DNA from: Mariluticola halotolerans
GTDB lineage: Bacteria; Pseudomonadota; Alphaproteobacteria; Rhizobiales; Devosiaceae
Direction of reading: 5' to 3'
Assembly: GCF_021611515.1 (NCBI RefSeq)
Contig: NZ_CP090960.1
Location: forward strand, 2,356,001 to 2,420,000
Length of the DNA stretch: 64,000 bases
The notes under the pieces were generated by a model that worked only from the letters and a program-made list of their open reading frames with translations, made no database searches and had not been told where the DNA came from. Made by a program: the position numbers and the translations under genes. Of this stretch, positions 47,736 through 55,922 are shown one piece after another (position 1 is the first letter of the stretch; the number at the start of each line of letters is the position of its first letter).

Positions 47736-47902
47736 GCGTCCGTGTCTCCACGTGCGGAGATAGCACCATTGGTCACTCTCGCGCATAATGTCGGCGAATA
47801 GGGTTGCCAAAATGCTTACAGATTGCCCCCGGGGCATCACGGTGTAGTGAATTCACCGCCATGTGACTGGCGGTTGCGCCCTGAGCCACCTAAAATATCG
47901 GC

Positions 47903-48646
47903 ATGATAATGAACCAGATATTCAGGCCTGTTTTTGTTTTGTCGGTGCTTGCGGGGTTGCTGCCCGGCAGCGCTGCGCAAACGGCTGAGGTGAAGCTGCA
48001 TCCCGTGGCCGTTCTGGAGCTGTTTACCAGCCAGGGGTGTTCATCCTGCCCGGCGGCGGACAAGCTTTTAAGTGCCTATGATGCACGTGATGATGTGATC
48101 GCTTTGGCCTATCATGTTGATTACTGGGACTATATCGGCTGGCGGGACGTTTTTGGCAGTGCCGATAATTCCGACTATCAGCGCGCTTACGCCAAGGCGC
48201 AGCGCCAAACGCGCATTTATACCCCGCAATTAATGGTCAATGGCACACAGGATGTGGTGGGGTCGCGCAGCACCGAGGTGAAGGCGGCAGTGGCGGCGGC
48301 AGACTTGCCGGTGCCGGTCACGCTTTCGGCGAATGCGGATATGCTCGATGTGCGAATCGATGCCGATGCGCAACAAAAGGAATCGGTGATCTGGCTGGTA
48401 AAATTCCGCGACCGGGCAGAGGTCGAAATTGAACGGGGCGAGCTGGCGGGCCGTGCTTTTGATTACACCCAGATTGTCACCGGACGGCAGGTTTTGGGCA
48501 TGTGGGAGCCGGAGACGGGCGCGCATGTCAAATTGCCGCTGTCCGAGGTGATCGGCGCGGATAATGACGGGGCTGTCATTCTCGTGCAGGAGGAAGCGGG
48601 CGGGCTGCCTGGCCGGATTATCGGGGCCGCCTCGTTCAAACGCTGA
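47903..48646 (+). CDS. DUF1223 secreted thioredoxin-like protein
   Basis: The 247-residue protein has a signal peptide (cleavage near residue 26, SAAQTA) and the DUF1223 core VLELFTSQGCSSCPAADKLL, with a CxxC at the thioredoxin active-site position, and YTPQLMVNGTQDVVGS. A redox role in the periplasm is likely; the substrate is unknown. It is followed by its own terminator. Confidence 0.9.
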   Translation: MIMNQIFRPVFVLSVLAGLLPGSAAQTAEVKLHPVAVLELFTSQGCSSCPAADKLLSAYDARDDVIALAYHVDYWDYIGWRDVFGSADNSDYQRAYAKAQRQTRIYTPQLMVNGTQDVVGSRSTEVKAAVAAADLPVPVTLSANADMLDVRIDADAQQKESVIWLVKFRDRAEVEIERGELAGRAFDYTQIVTGRQVLGMWEPETGAHVKLPLSEVIGADNDGAVILVQEEAGGLPGRIIGAASFKR

Positions 48647-48668
48647 TCCGGTGCGATTTCGCATGGCA

Positions 48669-48694
48669 AAAACCCCGCATCAAGGCGGGGTTTT
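48669..48694 (+). terminator. Terminator of the DUF1223 gene
   Basis: AAAACCCCGC and GCGGGGTTTT form a perfect 10-bp stem with a 6-base loop, ending in TTTT. The stem could work in both directions. Confidence 0.8.
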
Positions 48695-48715
48695 CAGACT
48701 TTGGAGATGAGGGGC

Positions 48716-48768
48716 GGCCGGTACCCAGACTTCATGGTTTGGGGGCTCGATCGGCCCGGGCACCGGCC
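48716..48768. other. Unassigned structured intergenic element
   Basis: GGCCGGTACCC (48716-48726) pairs with GGGCACCGGCC (48758-48768) with one mismatch, enclosing a 31-base loop. It lies in the 48695-48890 gap after a complete terminator, so it is not part of the preceding gene's 3' end. It could be a small RNA or a protein-binding site. Confidence 0.35.
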
Positions 48769-48890
48769 ACTGGAGGCAATAATTGTTTCTAGCCCTGCAT
48801 TCTGGCGCAGTTGGGGACATATTGTGTTCTAAATTGGGTCATTTCTGGCCGAGAACGGTACCCTGCCCCCCGCAATAGCGGTCTGGCCGG

Positions 48891-49289
48891 TCAGTCTGTT
48901 GCCATCATGGGCTGGATGGCGGTCCATTCAAGCCAGGCGAACACGGTAACGATGGCTGCTTGCAGCAGCAAAAACGTCCAGCCCAGCGCATTTGGCGCAA
49001 TCCATCCGCTTAAGGGCAGAATGACGCTGGCAAGAACCCAGAGCACATTCCCGGCGATAACCACTTGCACGGTCCAGGCCGGGGGCCTCAATGATCTGGC
49101 GATAACCATCATAAAGACTGCGACGGGTACCAAAATCAGACCGGCCCAGAACAAGACGGATGGTGCGATTTGCGTCAGCCCGGCAACCAGCCCGGGGATG
49201 AGCAAAAGCAAAGCGGCCATTGCCGCGCAGGTTATGGCGTCGATAACGAGGATGGACTGGATCGAAAATCGGCTTTGACGAACGGTCAT
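48891..49289 (-). CDS. Small four-span membrane protein, no recognised family
   Basis: The 132-residue protein is almost entirely hydrophobic, with four predicted spans (for example AITCAAMAALLLLIPGLVAG and WTFLLLQAAIVTVFAWLEW). A short basic N-terminus (MTVRQSRFSIQS) suggests an inside start. It has no signature for transport. It is divergent from the HTH regulator gene, 132 bases away, which may control it. Confidence 0.75.
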   Translation of the reverse strand: MTVRQSRFSIQSILVIDAITCAAMAALLLLIPGLVAGLTQIAPSVLFWAGLILVPVAVFMMVIARSLRPPAWTVQVVIAGNVLWVLASVILPLSGWIAPNALGWTFLLLQAAIVTVFAWLEWTAIQPMMATD

Positions 49290-49421
49290 TTCTGGCTCCT
49301 TTTAAGGCCGCAGCCCTTAATGGGCCGTGGAAAGAGAGCTGGAACATCTGCCGGTTTTGATCTTGCGTCGATTACCCGGGAGGTAATTGCTGCCAGTCAT
49401 TTGATCGCCTAATCTGGTGGG

Positions 49422-50225
49422 GTGGAGCAGCATTACGAAACGGTCGGAGAGTTGTTGAAATACTGGCGGCAACGCCGCCGGTTGAGCCAGCTCGGCCTGG
49501 CGCTGGAAGCGGAAATTTCACAACGCCATTTGAGTTTTCTGGAGTCCGGGCGCTCACATCCCAGCCGCGACATGATCATGCAGCTGACAGAGCAGCTTGG
49601 CGTGCCATTGCGGGAACGGAACGTCATTCTGAATGCTGCCGGTTACGCGCCTTGTTTTCCTCAGCATCCCCTCGATGCCCCTGAACTCTCGGTTGCGCGG
49701 GAAGCCATTGAGCGGATTTTGCAGGGGTATCTGCCGCATCCGGCGCTGGCAGTGGACCGCCACTGGACGCTGCTCAGCGCGAATAATGCCGTATCGCACT
49801 TGCTAACCGGTATCGCGCCGCATCTTTTGGAGGGGCGGGTAAATGTGTTGCGGCTCAGCCTGCACCCGGCGGGACTGGCGCCGCGTATCATCAATCTGGG
49901 CGAATGGCGCGATCATGTGTTCAAGCGCCTGGATCATGAGATCGAGATTTCTGCGGATCCGGCACTGGCTGCCCTTAAGGCCGAGCTGGAGACATTCCCC
50001 TGTCCCCCGGCCGCGAAACAGGGCCATGCCAAAGGCAAGCGGTATCAGGATATTGCCGTTCCAATCCGGTTGCACAGTCCGGCCGGACCACTGTCTTTTA
50101 TCAGCACGACGACGATTTTCGGGACAGCGGTTGATGTCACCCTCTCGGAGGTGACCATTGAGGCCTTTTTACCCGCGGACAGGGAAACCATCAATGCGAT
50201 GGCGGGCCTTGGCGAAACACCGTAA
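49422..50225 (+). CDS. HTH regulator with an MmyB-like ligand domain
   Basis: The 267-residue protein has an XRE-type helix-turn-helix (ELLKYWRQRRRLSQLGLALE to LSFLESGRSHPSRDMI, residues 10-48) and the C-terminal MmyB/PAS-like domain of this family (PALAVDRHWTLLSANNAV, LRLSLHPAGLAPRIIN, ISTTTIFGTAVDVTLSEVTIE). MmyB-type domains are thought to bind fatty-acid-like ligands. The start is GTG. It probably regulates the divergent membrane protein. Confidence 0.9.
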   Translation: MEQHYETVGELLKYWRQRRRLSQLGLALEAEISQRHLSFLESGRSHPSRDMIMQLTEQLGVPLRERNVILNAAGYAPCFPQHPLDAPELSVAREAIERILQGYLPHPALAVDRHWTLLSANNAVSHLLTGIAPHLLEGRVNVLRLSLHPAGLAPRIINLGEWRDHVFKRLDHEIEISADPALAALKAELETFPCPPAAKQGHAKGKRYQDIAVPIRLHSPAGPLSFISTTTIFGTAVDVTLSEVTIEAFLPADRETINAMAGLGETP

Positions 50226-50302
50226 GGCGCGCGGCCAGGTGTCAGCCTTTGGGCTTGCATCATGCTGCATTCGCCGCAATTATGACAGTCAGATGATCAG
50301 CG

Positions 50303-50710
50303 ATGGGGTGGTTTGATTTGGCTGGGCCAGGCGCACCACGTAGCGGGGGAAGCAATTTTTCCGTCGTGCATGTGAACGATATCCAAAAAGGCAGCGCACA
50401 GGGCAAGGCCCCGTCAATTGTCAGTTTTGACCGTCAGGAACTGGCGATGCTGCTCAATGTCTATGGGCGGAAAGTGGCCAGTGGCGAATGGCGGGATTAT
50501 GCCATGGACATGCTGCGCGACCGGGCGCTGTTCTCGATCTACCGGCGCACCTCGGAACGCCCGCAATTTGTCATCGAGAAAAACCCCAAGCTGCGCAACA
50601 AGCAGGGCCAGTATGTGGTGACCAATGCCGAGGGCCGGGTTCTCAGGCGCGGGCATGATCTCGACAAGGTCCTGCGGGTGCTCGAGCCCAGCTTTGTGGT
50701 GATCAAATAG
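50303..50710 (+). CDS. DUF2794 protein
   Basis: The 135-residue protein has the DUF2794 core: FDRQELAMLLNVYGRKVASGEW followed by DYAMDMLRDRALFSIYRR and VLRRGHDLDKVLRVL. The family is confined to Alphaproteobacteria and has no known function. The first 23 residues look unlike the family, so a GTG at 50372 might be the true start. Confidence 0.88.
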   Translation: MGWFDLAGPGAPRSGGSNFSVVHVNDIQKGSAQGKAPSIVSFDRQELAMLLNVYGRKVASGEWRDYAMDMLRDRALFSIYRRTSERPQFVIEKNPKLRNKQGQYVVTNAEGRVLRRGHDLDKVLRVLEPSFVVIK

Positions 50711-50723
50711 GGCGGTGTGCCCG

Positions 50724-51125
50724 CTAGAGCTTGTCACCGCGATAAGTCACATGCACCTTGTTGCCGTCCGGGTCGCGCAGATAGGCCCCATAATAACCCG
50801 GCGCATAATGCGGCCGTTCGCCGGGGTCGCCCTCACTTTTGCCGCCATTGGCCATGCCGCCGGCAAAGGCCTTGTCCACGGCTTCGGGGCTGTCGGCCAT
50901 GAAGGCGACCATGGCACCATTGCCGGGCGTTGCCGGTTTGCCGTCAAACGGGGCGTAAATATAGAAATAGGGCAGTTCTTCGGCGGCATTGGCCCAGCAA
51001 AGGGCTTTAGGGCCTGTATCGGCCATGACCCGGCGCTGCACAAGCCCGAGGGGCTGCAATACGGCATTGTAGAACTTGGCCGCGCGGTCGAGGTCTGCAC
51101 TCCCCAGAGTGACGTGGCTGAACAT
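50724..51125 (-). CDS. VOC-family protein (glyoxalase/bleomycin-resistance fold)
   Basis: The 133-residue protein is a two-unit VOC fold (MFSHVTLGSADLDRAAKFYNAVL; then AYLRDPDGNKVHVTYRG). The His in SHVTLG and the Glu/His positions near the end may bind a metal. Members range from glyoxalases to antibiotic-binding proteins; the substrate is not clear. Confidence 0.88.
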   Translation of the reverse strand: MFSHVTLGSADLDRAAKFYNAVLQPLGLVQRRVMADTGPKALCWANAAEELPYFYIYAPFDGKPATPGNGAMVAFMADSPEAVDKAFAGGMANGGKSEGDPGERPHYAPGYYGAYLRDPDGNKVHVTYRGDKL

Positions 51126-51163
51126 GGTTTGTCTCCGGCTTATTGATTTGGCATGGCAGATAC

Positions 51164-51192
51164 AAAAAAGGCCGCAATCGGAATTGCGGCCT
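51164..51192 (-). terminator. Terminator of the Bax-inhibitor-1 gene
   Basis: AAGGCCGCAAT and ATTGCGGCCTT form a perfect 11-bp stem with a 4-base loop. On the minus strand it is followed by TTTTTT. Confidence 0.85.
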
Positions 51193-51212
51193 TCATATTC
51201 AGGTTGTTCAAC

Positions 51213-51983
51213 CTAGTTGCGGTTGCCCATCAGGCGCAGCAGCATCAGGAACAGGTTGATGAAGTCCAGATAGAGGCGCAGGGCACCCATCAGGGCTTTC
51301 TTGCCCATGGTCTCGTGACCATCGCTTTCCATATACATGTTCTTGATCGACTGGGTGTCGTAGGCGGTCAGGCCCACAAAGATCAGCACACCGGCCACCG
51401 AGATGGCGAAGGTCAGCATCGAGGACGCCAGGAAGATATTGACGACCGAGGCGATGATGAGACCGATCAGGCCCATGAACAGGAATGAACCGATGGCGGT
51501 CAGGTCACGCTTGGTGGTGTAGCCGTAAAGGCTCATCGCACCAAAGGTGGCGGCCGTGATGAAGAAGACCCGCGCGATCGATGTGCCTGTGTACACAAGG
51601 AAGATCGAGGAGAGCGAGAGGCCCATTACCGTGGCAAAACCCCAGAAGACCAGCTGTGCGGTGGCAAAGCTCATCTTGTTGATGCCGAAGGACAGCACCA
51701 GAACGAATGCCAGCGGCGAGAGGGCAATGACCCACATCAGCGGGCTTGTATAAAGGAGTACGCCGAACTGGGTCAGCAGGGCCCCATTGGGGGCCTGGGC
51801 GACGGCGGCTGCCTGGTCGCTGGTCACGGCCATCATATTGCCGAAAAAGGCAACAAGGCCGGTGATGACCAGTCCTGCGGTCATGTAGTTATAAACGCGC
51901 AGCATATAGGTGCGCAAACCTTCGTCGATGAGAGCGGCGGAGCCGGCCTGCATGCCGACGCTTGGTCGATCATATTGAGCCAT
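51213..51983 (-). CDS. Bax inhibitor-1/YccA-family membrane protein
   Basis: The 256-residue protein has seven membrane spans, beginning at YMLRVYNYMTAGLVITGLVAF, with the family motif TAYDTQSIKNMYMESDG near the end. The family includes proton-sensitive calcium-leak channels and the E. coli FtsH-interacting YccA. The ATG at 51983 follows AAAAAGGAACTGACC; an upstream extension to 52055 is unlike the family. Confidence 0.93.
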   Translation of the reverse strand: MAQYDRPSVGMQAGSAALIDEGLRTYMLRVYNYMTAGLVITGLVAFFGNMMAVTSDQAAAVAQAPNGALLTQFGVLLYTSPLMWVIALSPLAFVLVLSFGINKMSFATAQLVFWGFATVMGLSLSSIFLVYTGTSIARVFFITAATFGAMSLYGYTTKRDLTAIGSFLFMGLIGLIIASVVNIFLASSMLTFAISVAGVLIFVGLTAYDTQSIKNMYMESDGHETMGKKALMGALRLYLDFINLFLMLLRLMGNRN

Positions 51984-52190
51984 GGTCAGTTCCTTTTTAC
52001 GTTTTCCAAATCGGCGCATTATCCGAATTGGGCGGATAACAAGCTTTGTGCACAATATGGCGGTTGCTTGTGGCGATTACAAGATAGACGGGTGTGGCAT
52101 GATGAATGAAGATTTCGTGACAGGATTTTGTGCTAGCGTCTGATTCGGGCCACCATGCCCATCCGGTTATTCGTTCACGAGGAGGGGTAA

Positions 52191-52754
52191 ATGCCCAGGC
52201 TCTTCACCGGTCTAGAAATCCCGCGCGATGTGGGGTTTGCACTGTCTTTGAAGCGGGGCGGGTTGCATGGCGCCCGCTGGATTGACGCTCAAAACTATCA
52301 CATTACCCTGCGCTATATCGGCGATGTCGATTACCAGACCGCCAATGAGGTGGCCGGGGCGCTGGAACGGTTTGCCGATACCGGCCCGCTGACCATCAAG
52401 CTCAACCATCTCGGCGTGTTTGGCGGCAACAAGCCGCGGGCGCTTTATGCGGGCATGGATGGCAATCCCGCGCTGGCCCGGTTGCAGGCGGCGCAGGAGC
52501 GGTCCCTGCAACAAATCGGCCTCGCCCCGGACGGGCGCAAATTTGTGCCCCATGTTTCCCTGGCCCGGCTGCGCAATACCAGCGCCAATGACATTGCCCG
52601 GTTCATGGCCGAGGCGATGTGGTTTGAGCCGTTTACCTTCACGGCGGACCGGTTCGTGCTCTATTCCTCGCGGAATTCGGTGGGTGGCGGCCCCTATCTC
52701 GTCGAAGAGGCTTATGATCTGGGCGTCACGAATTCGGTTGCCGCAGCGCAGTAA
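52191..52754 (+). CDS. thpR: RNA 2',3'-cyclic phosphodiesterase (ThpR / 2'-5' RNA ligase)
   Basis: The 187-residue protein has the two catalytic HxT/S motifs of the 2H phosphoesterase fold: HITL at residue 37 and HVSL at residue 121. It opens 2',3'-cyclic phosphates of RNA. The 3' end overlaps the convergent phosphatase gene by 29 bases. Confidence 0.92.
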   Translation: MPRLFTGLEIPRDVGFALSLKRGGLHGARWIDAQNYHITLRYIGDVDYQTANEVAGALERFADTGPLTIKLNHLGVFGGNKPRALYAGMDGNPALARLQAAQERSLQQIGLAPDGRKFVPHVSLARLRNTSANDIARFMAEAMWFEPFTFTADRFVLYSSRNSVGGGPYLVEEAYDLGVTNSVAAAQ

Positions 52755-53193
52755 TCAGCCCGTCGCTGGCGGTCTCGATCAGGTCAAGCACATGGTCAAA
52801 GCCGCCGGTGCCGCCAAAATAGGGGTCGGGCACCTCGGCGCCATTTGTGCCGGCATAGTCGAGAAATAATTGCAGCTGCGCCTTGCTGTCTGCCGGTGCC
52901 AGCGCTTGAAGGGCTGTGAGATTTTGCCGGTCCATCGCCATGATGTGGCTGAAGGCATAAAAATCGGCGACAGTGACCTGCCGGCCGCGCAGGTCTGAGA
53001 GGTCATATTGCCGGGCTTTTGCCGCCATAATGGCGCGTGGATCGGGCGGTGCGCCGATATGCCAGTCGCCCGTGCCGGCGCTGTCCACCTCGATCCCGCC
53101 CAGTCCCGCTTGCCGGGCGCGGGTGCGAAAAACCGCCTCGGCGGTGGGTGAGCGGCAGATATTTCCCAGACAGACAAATAAAATTCGTTGCAA
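52726..53193 (-). CDS. Low-molecular-weight protein-tyrosine phosphatase
   Basis: The 155-residue protein has the active site CLGNICRSP (Cys8, Arg14) near its start and the general acid Asp123 in PDPYFGG. It removes phosphate from tyrosines, often in exopolysaccharide-linked kinase systems, though none is visible here. It overlaps the end of thpR by 29 bases in the opposite direction. Confidence 0.95.
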   Translation of the reverse strand: MQRILFVCLGNICRSPTAEAVFRTRARQAGLGGIEVDSAGTGDWHIGAPPDPRAIMAAKARQYDLSDLRGRQVTVADFYAFSHIMAMDRQNLTALQALAPADSKAQLQLFLDYAGTNGAEVPDPYFGGTGGFDHVLDLIETASDGLITALRQPNS

Positions 53194-53386
53194 AACGGGC
53201 CTTCCTTAAGGGTTCATTCAGCACGAAAGGCGAAACAGGGGCCTTGAATGTGTTCGGTGCCAAATTGCGGCCAAATTTACCGCTAGTGTCGCGTTTAATT
53301 CAAATGTGTATCGCTTTTGCAGCTTGGTAACCATGCTTGATGTAGGCTCAGGGCGAAGTGATCGAGAGTATGAAGGGTTGGTGGTA

Positions 53387-53911
53387 ATGTCGAAGACCGG
53401 AAAAATCGTAAGAGGTCTTTGTGCCGGTGCGGTGATTGCCGCGCAATGTGTTGCGGGGGCAGCACTGGCGCAGGAGGCAACAAGCCTTGGCACGTTCAAT
53501 AGCTGGACGGCCTGGAAGAGTTCGGATGCCAATGGGCAGATCTGCTATATTTCCAGCCAGCCGCAGGATTCCCAGCCGACCAATGTGAACCGGGACCCGA
53601 TTCATTTCCTGGTTATTCACCGCAAGGGTCTTGGCACCCGCAATGAGGTGCAGACGCTGGTGGGCTATCCGCTCAAAACCGGCGGCACGCCCACGGTTGC
53701 CGTGGATGGCAAAAGCTATCCGATGGTGATTGAAGGCTCAGCGGCCTGGCTGGCGAGCGCGGGTGACGAAAGCGGGTTTGTGGACGGGATGAAACGCGGC
53801 CGCGAAATGGTGGTCAAGGGCACGTCCCAGCGCGGCACCAATACCACGGATACCTATTCCCTCTCCGGGGTGACCGCTGCAATGGGCGAGATCGACAAGG
53901 CCTGTTCCTGA
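53387..53911 (+). CDS. Invasion-associated locus B (IalB) family protein, paralogue 1
   Basis: The 174-residue secreted protein has a signal peptide (KIVRGLCAGAVIAAQCVAGAALAQ). The mature part has the IalB pattern FNSWTAWKSSDANGQICYISSQPQDSQP and ends with MGEIDKACS, giving a pair of Cys that probably form a disulfide. The function is unknown; the family is named after a Bartonella gene. The ATG at 53387 follows GAAGGG. A paralogue lies 141 bases downstream. Confidence 0.9.
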   Translation: MSKTGKIVRGLCAGAVIAAQCVAGAALAQEATSLGTFNSWTAWKSSDANGQICYISSQPQDSQPTNVNRDPIHFLVIHRKGLGTRNEVQTLVGYPLKTGGTPTVAVDGKSYPMVIEGSAAWLASAGDESGFVDGMKRGREMVVKGTSQRGTNTTDTYSLSGVTAAMGEIDKACS

Positions 53912-54052
53912 CCGTTACAGACCCTGACCAATAGGGATCACGGGCGGGCTTTGTCAGGCGCGTTTGCCATATTCGCGCGTTTGCCTTGAAGTCGTCCTGT
54001 TTCTGCAGTCCAATGCAGTCTGGAATTTACCGTTTATGGTGAGACGGACAGT

Positions 54053-54568
54053 ATGAGTGTGAGAATAACGGGTATTGTACTGGCAGCCATTGTGGCTGGC
54101 ACGAGCCTTGTGGATGTCGCCATGGCGCAGTCTGTGCGCCTGTTGGGCGATTACAATGACTGGTCTGCCTATACGACCTCGCAAGGGGCGGGCAAGCTGT
54201 GCTTCGTGCTCTCCAAGCCCCAGGATGTGCGCCCCAGGCCCGATGGCTATACCGAATCCTATCTATACCTGACCCATCGCCCCGGCGAGAGCGTGCGCAA
54301 TGAATTCAATTTCGTTGCCGGTTATCCCTTGTCGGTCGATGCGAATGCCTCGGTCAGTGTCGGGGGCACCAGTTTCCCGCTGTTCATCGATGCGGATGCG
54401 GCATGGCTGGATGATCCGGCCCAGTCGGACAATCTGGCAGGTTCCATGCGGGCGGGCTCAACCCTTTCGATCGAGAATGTCACCGCCGAGGGCACAAAAG
54501 TGGTGCAAACCTTTTCGCTCTCCGGGGTTACCGCCGCATCGCGGGCCATTGACCGGGAATGCTCCTAG
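54053..54568 (+). CDS. Invasion-associated locus B (IalB) family protein, paralogue 2
   Basis: The 171-residue protein has a signal peptide (MSVRITGIVLAAIVAG, cleavage near AMAQ). It shares with paralogue 1 the motifs YNDWSAYTTSQGAGKLCFVLSKPQD and a final SGVTAASRAIDRECS. The pair probably arose by tandem duplication. Function is unknown. Confidence 0.9.
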   Translation: MSVRITGIVLAAIVAGTSLVDVAMAQSVRLLGDYNDWSAYTTSQGAGKLCFVLSKPQDVRPRPDGYTESYLYLTHRPGESVRNEFNFVAGYPLSVDANASVSVGGTSFPLFIDADAAWLDDPAQSDNLAGSMRAGSTLSIENVTAEGTKVVQTFSLSGVTAASRAIDRECS

Positions 54569-54704
54569 CGCTCCGGCCTGAACGCGGGCACCCTTTAAGG
54601 GGCGTCTAACGGGAACAGATGTGATCGCGTCAATTCTTGGCGTCGCGCCGGCAAATGTGCTAGAGCGACGCGATTATCTGCTGCCTGATGAAAGCCCGAG
54701 ACCA

Positions 54705-55922
54705 ATGAGCATTGCGCTTGATATCGCCCATGAGACCACAACGCGCCCGGTAACGGGGGCGAAAGTGCCGTTGATCGGTCTGCCGAAAACCGGCGTCACC
54801 GCCGCCTTGCGCGATTTCGGGCTGAATGAAAAAGAGGCGCGGATGCGCGCCAGCCAGTTGTGGAACTGGATATATGTCAACGGCACCACCGAATTCTCGG
54901 CGATGACCAATATCGCCAAGGGCTTCCGCACAGAGCTGGAACAGGCGTTTTCGCTCGATCGTCCCGAGATTGTTACCGAGCAGGTCTCCAATGACGGCAC
55001 GCGCAAATGGCTGTTCCGTTTCCGGGACCCGGCACAGCCCAACATGCCGCCGGTCGATGTGGAGACGGTCTATATCCCTGAGGCAGATCGCGGCACGCTT
55101 TGTGTCTCCTCGCAGGTCGGGTGCACGCTCACCTGCACCTTCTGTCACACGGGCACGCAAAAGCTGGTGCGCAATCTGACAGCGGGTGAAATTCTCAGCC
55201 AGGTGCTGATGGCGCGCGAGCGGCTGGGCGATTTCCCTGGCGGTACACGGCCTGATGATGGCGGGTTGGTGCCGGGCGGGGACAACCGCGCCGTGACCAA
55301 TATCGTCATGATGGGCATGGGCGAGCCGCTTTATAATTATGAAAACGTCAAACAGGCCCTGCTGATCGCCCAGGCCGGGGACGCGATTTCACTGTCACGG
55401 CGGCGCATTACGCTCTCCACTTCCGGGGTTGTGCCCTATATCGAGCCGACCGGGCGCGAAATCGCCGTGCAGCTGGCCATTTCCCTGCATGCGGTGCGCG
55501 ATGACCTGCGCAATGAGCTGGTGCCGATCAACAAAAAATGGAACCTTGAATCCCTGCTGGAAGCCTGCCGGACCTATCCGGGGCTCAACAATGCGCGGCG
55601 GATCACTTTTGAATATGTGATGCTCAAGGGCATTAATGACAGCGATGCCGATGCGCGCGAACTGGTGCGGCTATTGGCGAAAATCCCGGCCAAGATCAAT
55701 CTGATCCCGTTCAATCCCTGGCCGGGTTCCAATTATGAATGTTCCGACTGGGAGCGGATCGAACGCTTTGCCGATATCGTCAACCGGGCCGGTTATGCCT
55801 CGCCGGTGCGCACCCCGCGTGGGCGCGATATTGCGGCGGCCTGCGGCCAGCTCAAATCCGAGAGTGAACGGTTGAGCAAGAAGCAGCGCGATGCCCTGGA
55901 AGTTGCCGAGACAATTGACTGA
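54705..55922 (+). CDS. rlmN: 23S rRNA (adenine2503-C2) / tRNA methyltransferase
   Basis: The 405-residue radical-SAM enzyme methylates A2503 of 23S rRNA and A37 of some tRNAs. It shows the cluster [37 protein letters not shown] and the catalytic Cys near the C-terminus. The ATG at 54705 gives the family start MSIALD; an upstream GTG at 54621 would add 28 residues. Its stop TGA shares a base with the ATG of the next gene. Confidence 0.95.
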   Translation: MSIALDIAHETTTRPVTGAKVPLIGLPKTGVTAALRDFGLNEKEARMRASQLWNWIYVNGTTEFSAMTNIAKGFRTELEQAFSLDRPEIVTEQVSNDGTRKWLFRFRDPAQPNMPPVDVETVYIPEADRGTLCVSSQVGCTLTCTFCHTGTQKLVRNLTAGEILSQVLMARERLGDFPGGTRPDDGGLVPGGDNRAVTNIVMMGMGEPLYNYENVKQALLIAQAGDAISLSRRRITLSTSGVVPYIEPTGREIAVQLAISLHAVRDDLRNELVPINKKWNLESLLEACRTYPGLNNARRITFEYVMLKGINDSDADARELVRLLAKIPAKINLIPFNPWPGSNYECSDWERIERFADIVNRAGYASPVRTPRGRDIAAACGQLKSESERLSKKQRDALEVAETID

